64,000 nt of DNA, taken from assembly GCF_051014445.1 (NCBI RefSeq), contig NC_135134.1, forward strand, positions 2,323,672-2,387,671, in the 5' to 3' direction. Under the pieces are notes generated by a model. That model had not been told where the DNA came from and made no database searches. It saw nothing but the letters and a program-made list of their open reading frames with translations. The stretch is from Colletes latitarsis (taxonomy: Eukaryota; Arthropoda; Insecta; Hymenoptera; Colletidae). Below are positions 60,901 through 64,000 of the stretch, in pieces (the stretch's first letter is position 1; each line of letters opens with the position of its first letter). The position numbers and the translations under genes were made by a program.

Positions 60901-63900
60901 TAATATTTTGGGGGATAACGCCGGTTATGTCTCGGTTAGGTCTGGGATTTGCCCTCATCTGGCTCGTACCTTTGCATTTTTCGCCTACTTGTTGGCAAGA
61001 TCCTGGGCTTTTTCTGGTTCGGATCACGTAGTAATGCGGTACCACACCGAAACAGACAATTAAACCTGGTTGCGATTAATATTTTAGAGGATAACGCCGG
61101 TTATGTCTCGGTTAGGTCTGGTATTTGCCCTCATCTGGCTCGCAGTTTCGCATCTATCGCATACTTGATGGCTAGTTCCTGGCCTTTTTCTGGTTTGGAT
61201 GACGTAGTAATGCGGTACCACACCGAAACAGTCAATTAAACCTGGTTGCGATTAATATTTTAGAGGATAACGCCGGCTAGGTCTGGGATAGGTCTGGTAT
61301 TTGCCCTCATCTGGCTCGCACTTTCGCATTTTTCGCATACTTGCTGGCCTGATCCTGGCCTTTTTCAGGCTTGGACAACGTAGTAATGTGGTACCACACT
61401 AAAACAGTCAAATAAACCTGGTTCCGATTAATATTTTAGAGGATAACGCCGGTTATGTCTCGGTTAGGTCTGGGATTTGCCCTCATCTGGCTCGCACTTT
61501 CGCATTTTTCGCATACTTGTTGGCCAGATCCTGGCCTTTTTCTGGCTTGGACCACGTAGTAATTAGGTACCACACTGAAACATTCAACTAAACCTGGTTC
61601 CGATTAATATTTTAGAGGATAACGCCGGTTATGTCTGGGTTAGTTCTGGTATTTGCCCTCATCTGGCTCGCACTTTCGCATCTATCGCATACTTGATGGC
61701 TAGATCCTGGCCTTTTTCTGGTTTGGATCACGTAGTAATGCGGTACCACACCGAAACAGTCAATTAAACCTGGTTGCGATTAATATTTTAGAGGATAACG
61801 CCGGTTATGTCTCGGTTAGGTCTGGGATTTGCCCTAATCTGGCTCCTACTTTCGCATTTTTCGCATACTTGTTGGCCAGATCCTGGCCTTATTCAGGCAT
61901 GGATCACGTAGTAATGCGGTACCACACCGAAACAGTCAATTAAACCTGGTTGCGATTAATACTTTAGAGGATAACGCCGGTTATGTCTCGGTTAGGTCTG
62001 GGATTTGCCCTCATCTGGCTCGTACTTTCGCATCTATCGCATACTTGATGGCTAGATCCTGGCCTTTTTCTGGTTTGGATCACGTAGTAATGCGGTACCA
62101 CACCGAAACAGTCAATTAAACCTGGTTGCGATTAATATTTTAGAGGATAACACCGGTTATGTCTCGGTTAGGTCTGGGATTTGCCCTCATCTGGCTGGCA
62201 CTTTCGCATCTATCGCATACTTGATGGCTAGATCCTGGCCTTTTTCTGGTTTGGATCACGGAGTAATGCGGTACCACACCGAAACAGCCAATTAAACCTG
62301 GTTGCGAATAATATTTTAGAGGATATCGCCGGTTATGTCTCGGTTAGGTCTGGGATTTGCCCTCATCTGGCTCGTACTTTCGCATTTTTCGCATTCTTGC
62401 TTGCCAGATCCTGGCCTTTTTCTGGTCTGTATCATGTAGTAATGTGGTACCACACTGAAACAATCAATAAAGGCCGGTTCCGATTAGTATCTTAGAGGAT
62501 AACGCTGGTTATGGCTGGGTTAGTTCTGGTATTTGCAATCATCTGGCTCGTACCTTCGCATTGTTCGCCTACTTGTTGTCAAGATCCTGGGCTTTTTCTG
62601 GTTTGAATCACGTAGTAATGCGGTACCACACCGTAACAGACAATTAAACCTGGTTGCGATTAATATTTTGGGGGATAACGCCGGTTATGTCTCGGTTAGG
62701 TCTGGGATTTGCCCTCATCTGGCTCGTACTTTCGCATCTATCGCATACTTGATGGCTAGATCCTGGCCTTTTTCTGGTTTGGATCACGTAGTAATGCGGT
62801 ACCACACCGAAACAGTCAATTAAACCTGGTTGCGATTAATATTTTAGAGGATAACGCCGGTTATGTCTCGGTTAGGTCTGGGATTTGCCCTCATCTGGCT
62901 CCTACTTTCGCATCTATCGCATACTTGATGGCTAGATCCTGGCCTTTTTCTGGTTCGGATCACGTAGTAATGCGCTACCACACCGAAACAGTCAATTAAA
63001 CCTGGTTGCGATTAATATTTTAGAGGATAACGCCGGTTATGTCTCGGTTAGGTCTGGGATTTGCCCTAATCTGGCTCCTACTTTCGCATTTTTCGCATAC
63101 TTGTTGGCCAGATCCTGGCCTTTTTCTGGCATGGATCACGTAGTAATGCGGTACCACACCGAAACAGTCAATTAAACCTGGTTGCGATTAATATTTTAGA
63201 GGATAACGCCGGTTATGTCTCGGTTAGGTCTGGGATTTGCCCTCATCTGGCTCGTACTTTCGCATCTATCGCATACTTGATGGCTAGATCCTGGCCTTTT
63301 TCTGGTTTGGATCACGTAGTAATGCGGTACCACACCGAAACAGTCAATTAAACCTGGTTGCGATTAATATTTTAGAGAATAACGCCGGTTATGTCTCGGT
63401 TAGGTCTGGGATTTGCCCTCATCTGGCTGGCACTTTCGCATCTATCGCATACTTGATGGCTAGATCCTGGCCTTTTTCTGGTTTGGATCACGGAGTAATG
63501 CGGTACCACACCGAAACAGTCAATTAAACCTGGTTGCGAATAATATTATAGAGGATAACGCCGGTTATGTCTCGGTTAGGTCTGGGATTTGCCCTCATCT
63601 GGCTCGTACTTTCGCATTTTTCGCATACTTGCTTGCCAGATCCTGGCCTTTTTCTGGTCTGTATCATGTAGTAATGTGGTACCACACTGAAACCATCAAT
63701 AAAGGCCGGTTCCGATTAGTATCTTAGAGGATAACGCTGGTTATGGCTGGGTTAGTTCTGGTATTTGCAATCATCTGGCTCGTACCTTCGCATTGTTCGC
63801 CTACTTGTTGTCAAGATCCTGGGCTTTTTCTGGTTTGAATCACGTAGTAATGCGGTACCACACCGTAACAGACAATTAAACCTGGTTGCGATTAATATTT

Positions 63901-64000
63901 TGGGGGATAACGCCGGTTATGTCTCGGTTAGGTCTGGGATTTGCCCTCATCTGGCTCCTACTTTCGCATCTATCGCATACTTGATGGCTAGATCCTGGCC
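57930..64000. repeat. Seven-monomer (1,232-bp) higher-order repeat, third cluster
   Basis: CACGGAGTAATG recurs near 58210, 59442, 62258 and 63490. The first and last pairs are 1,232 bp apart; the middle interval of 2,816 bp (16 monomers) contains the block shared with 36557-37880. The partners keep GGCATGGATCAC and AAAGGCCGG in the same order as the cluster at 38424-43000. The last copy runs off the window. Confidence 0.85.

Larger units (their letters stand above)
25434..64000. repeat. 176-bp satellite array, block C (about 219 monomers)
   Basis: The array runs uninterrupted to the end of the window. Phase is kept from the element 2 junction (25426 to 26130 is exactly 4 monomers). Only a few indels shift the register: one-base losses near 43694, 44397, 45275 and 56619, 11-bp losses near 47821 and 54146, a one-base gain near 50282, and two-base losses near 53048 and 56379. 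This block is much more homogenised than block A and has clear higher-order units, listed separately. No gene, RNA gene or further mobile element was found in these 38.6 kb. Confidence 0.98.

Noticed and set aside
569..63984. About 110 similar reading frames of 73-163 codons in the satellite (96 and 104 codons most often)
   Set aside because: Those I checked start with TTG (the T of GGATTTGCCC), not ATG. They span about 1.65 monomers, and because 176 is not a multiple of 3 each runs through two frames of the same repeat before a stop. Variation does not avoid frameshifts or stops. They are a by-product of the repeat.
1..64000. CRISPR array
   Set aside because: The 176-bp units are contiguous and vary throughout, with no short constant repeats separating unique spacers, and the retrotransposon is eukaryotic.

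Overview
This is a eukaryotic repeat landscape with no ordinary host gene. About 55 kb of the 64 kb is one tandem satellite with a 176-bp monomer (roughly 314 monomers). It is interrupted by two copies of one GC-rich, CpG-rich non-LTR retrotransposon, both on the minus strand. The retrotransposon has an ORF1 with three CCHC knuckles, an ORF2 with an APE-type endonuclease, a reverse transcriptase and a C-terminal CCHC, and a poly(A) tail. That architecture is of the R1 clade (R1, TRAS, SART and relatives), so an arthropod, probably an insect, is the likely host. A possible further hint, resting on memory, is an 11-bp TTAGGTCTGGG motif in most monomers that resembles telomere repeats described for some Hymenoptera.

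Layout: 1-6049 satellite block A (about 34 monomers); 6050-12036 full-length element 1 (5' UTR, 625-aa ORF1, 1060-aa ORF2, 3' UTR, poly(A)); 12037-22787 satellite block B (about 61 monomers); 22788-25433 element 2, 5'-truncated inside ORF2; 25434-64000 satellite block C (about 219 monomers). Block C contains higher-order structure: a tandem duplication of 25 monomers (4,400 bp), several 7-monomer (1,232 bp) repeats, and multi-kb blocks copied from tens of kb away.

The strongest observation is that both elements sit at exactly the same nucleotide of the 176-bp monomer, in the same orientation. Each is flanked by a perfect 16-bp target-site duplication, and the two duplications differ (ATCTGGCTCGCACTTT versus ATCTGGCTCCTACTTT), so the insertions are independent. 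Monomer phase is kept across both. This points to a site-specific retrotransposon that uses satellite DNA as its home, comparable in principle to R1 in 28S rDNA or TRAS/SART in telomeric repeats. A paralogous empty site for element 2 is also in the window and agrees to the base with a 2,646-bp insertion plus a 16-bp duplication.

Two further points. ORF1 and ORF2 overlap in a TAATG stop/start, as in SART1. The RT motif A is encoded inside a near-perfect 34-bp palindrome whose central dinucleotide is flipped between the two copies, changing Leu to Lys next to the catalytic Asp in the otherwise full-length copy. The many 96-104-aa reading frames in the satellite are not genes: those checked start with TTG, and 176 is not divisible by 3.
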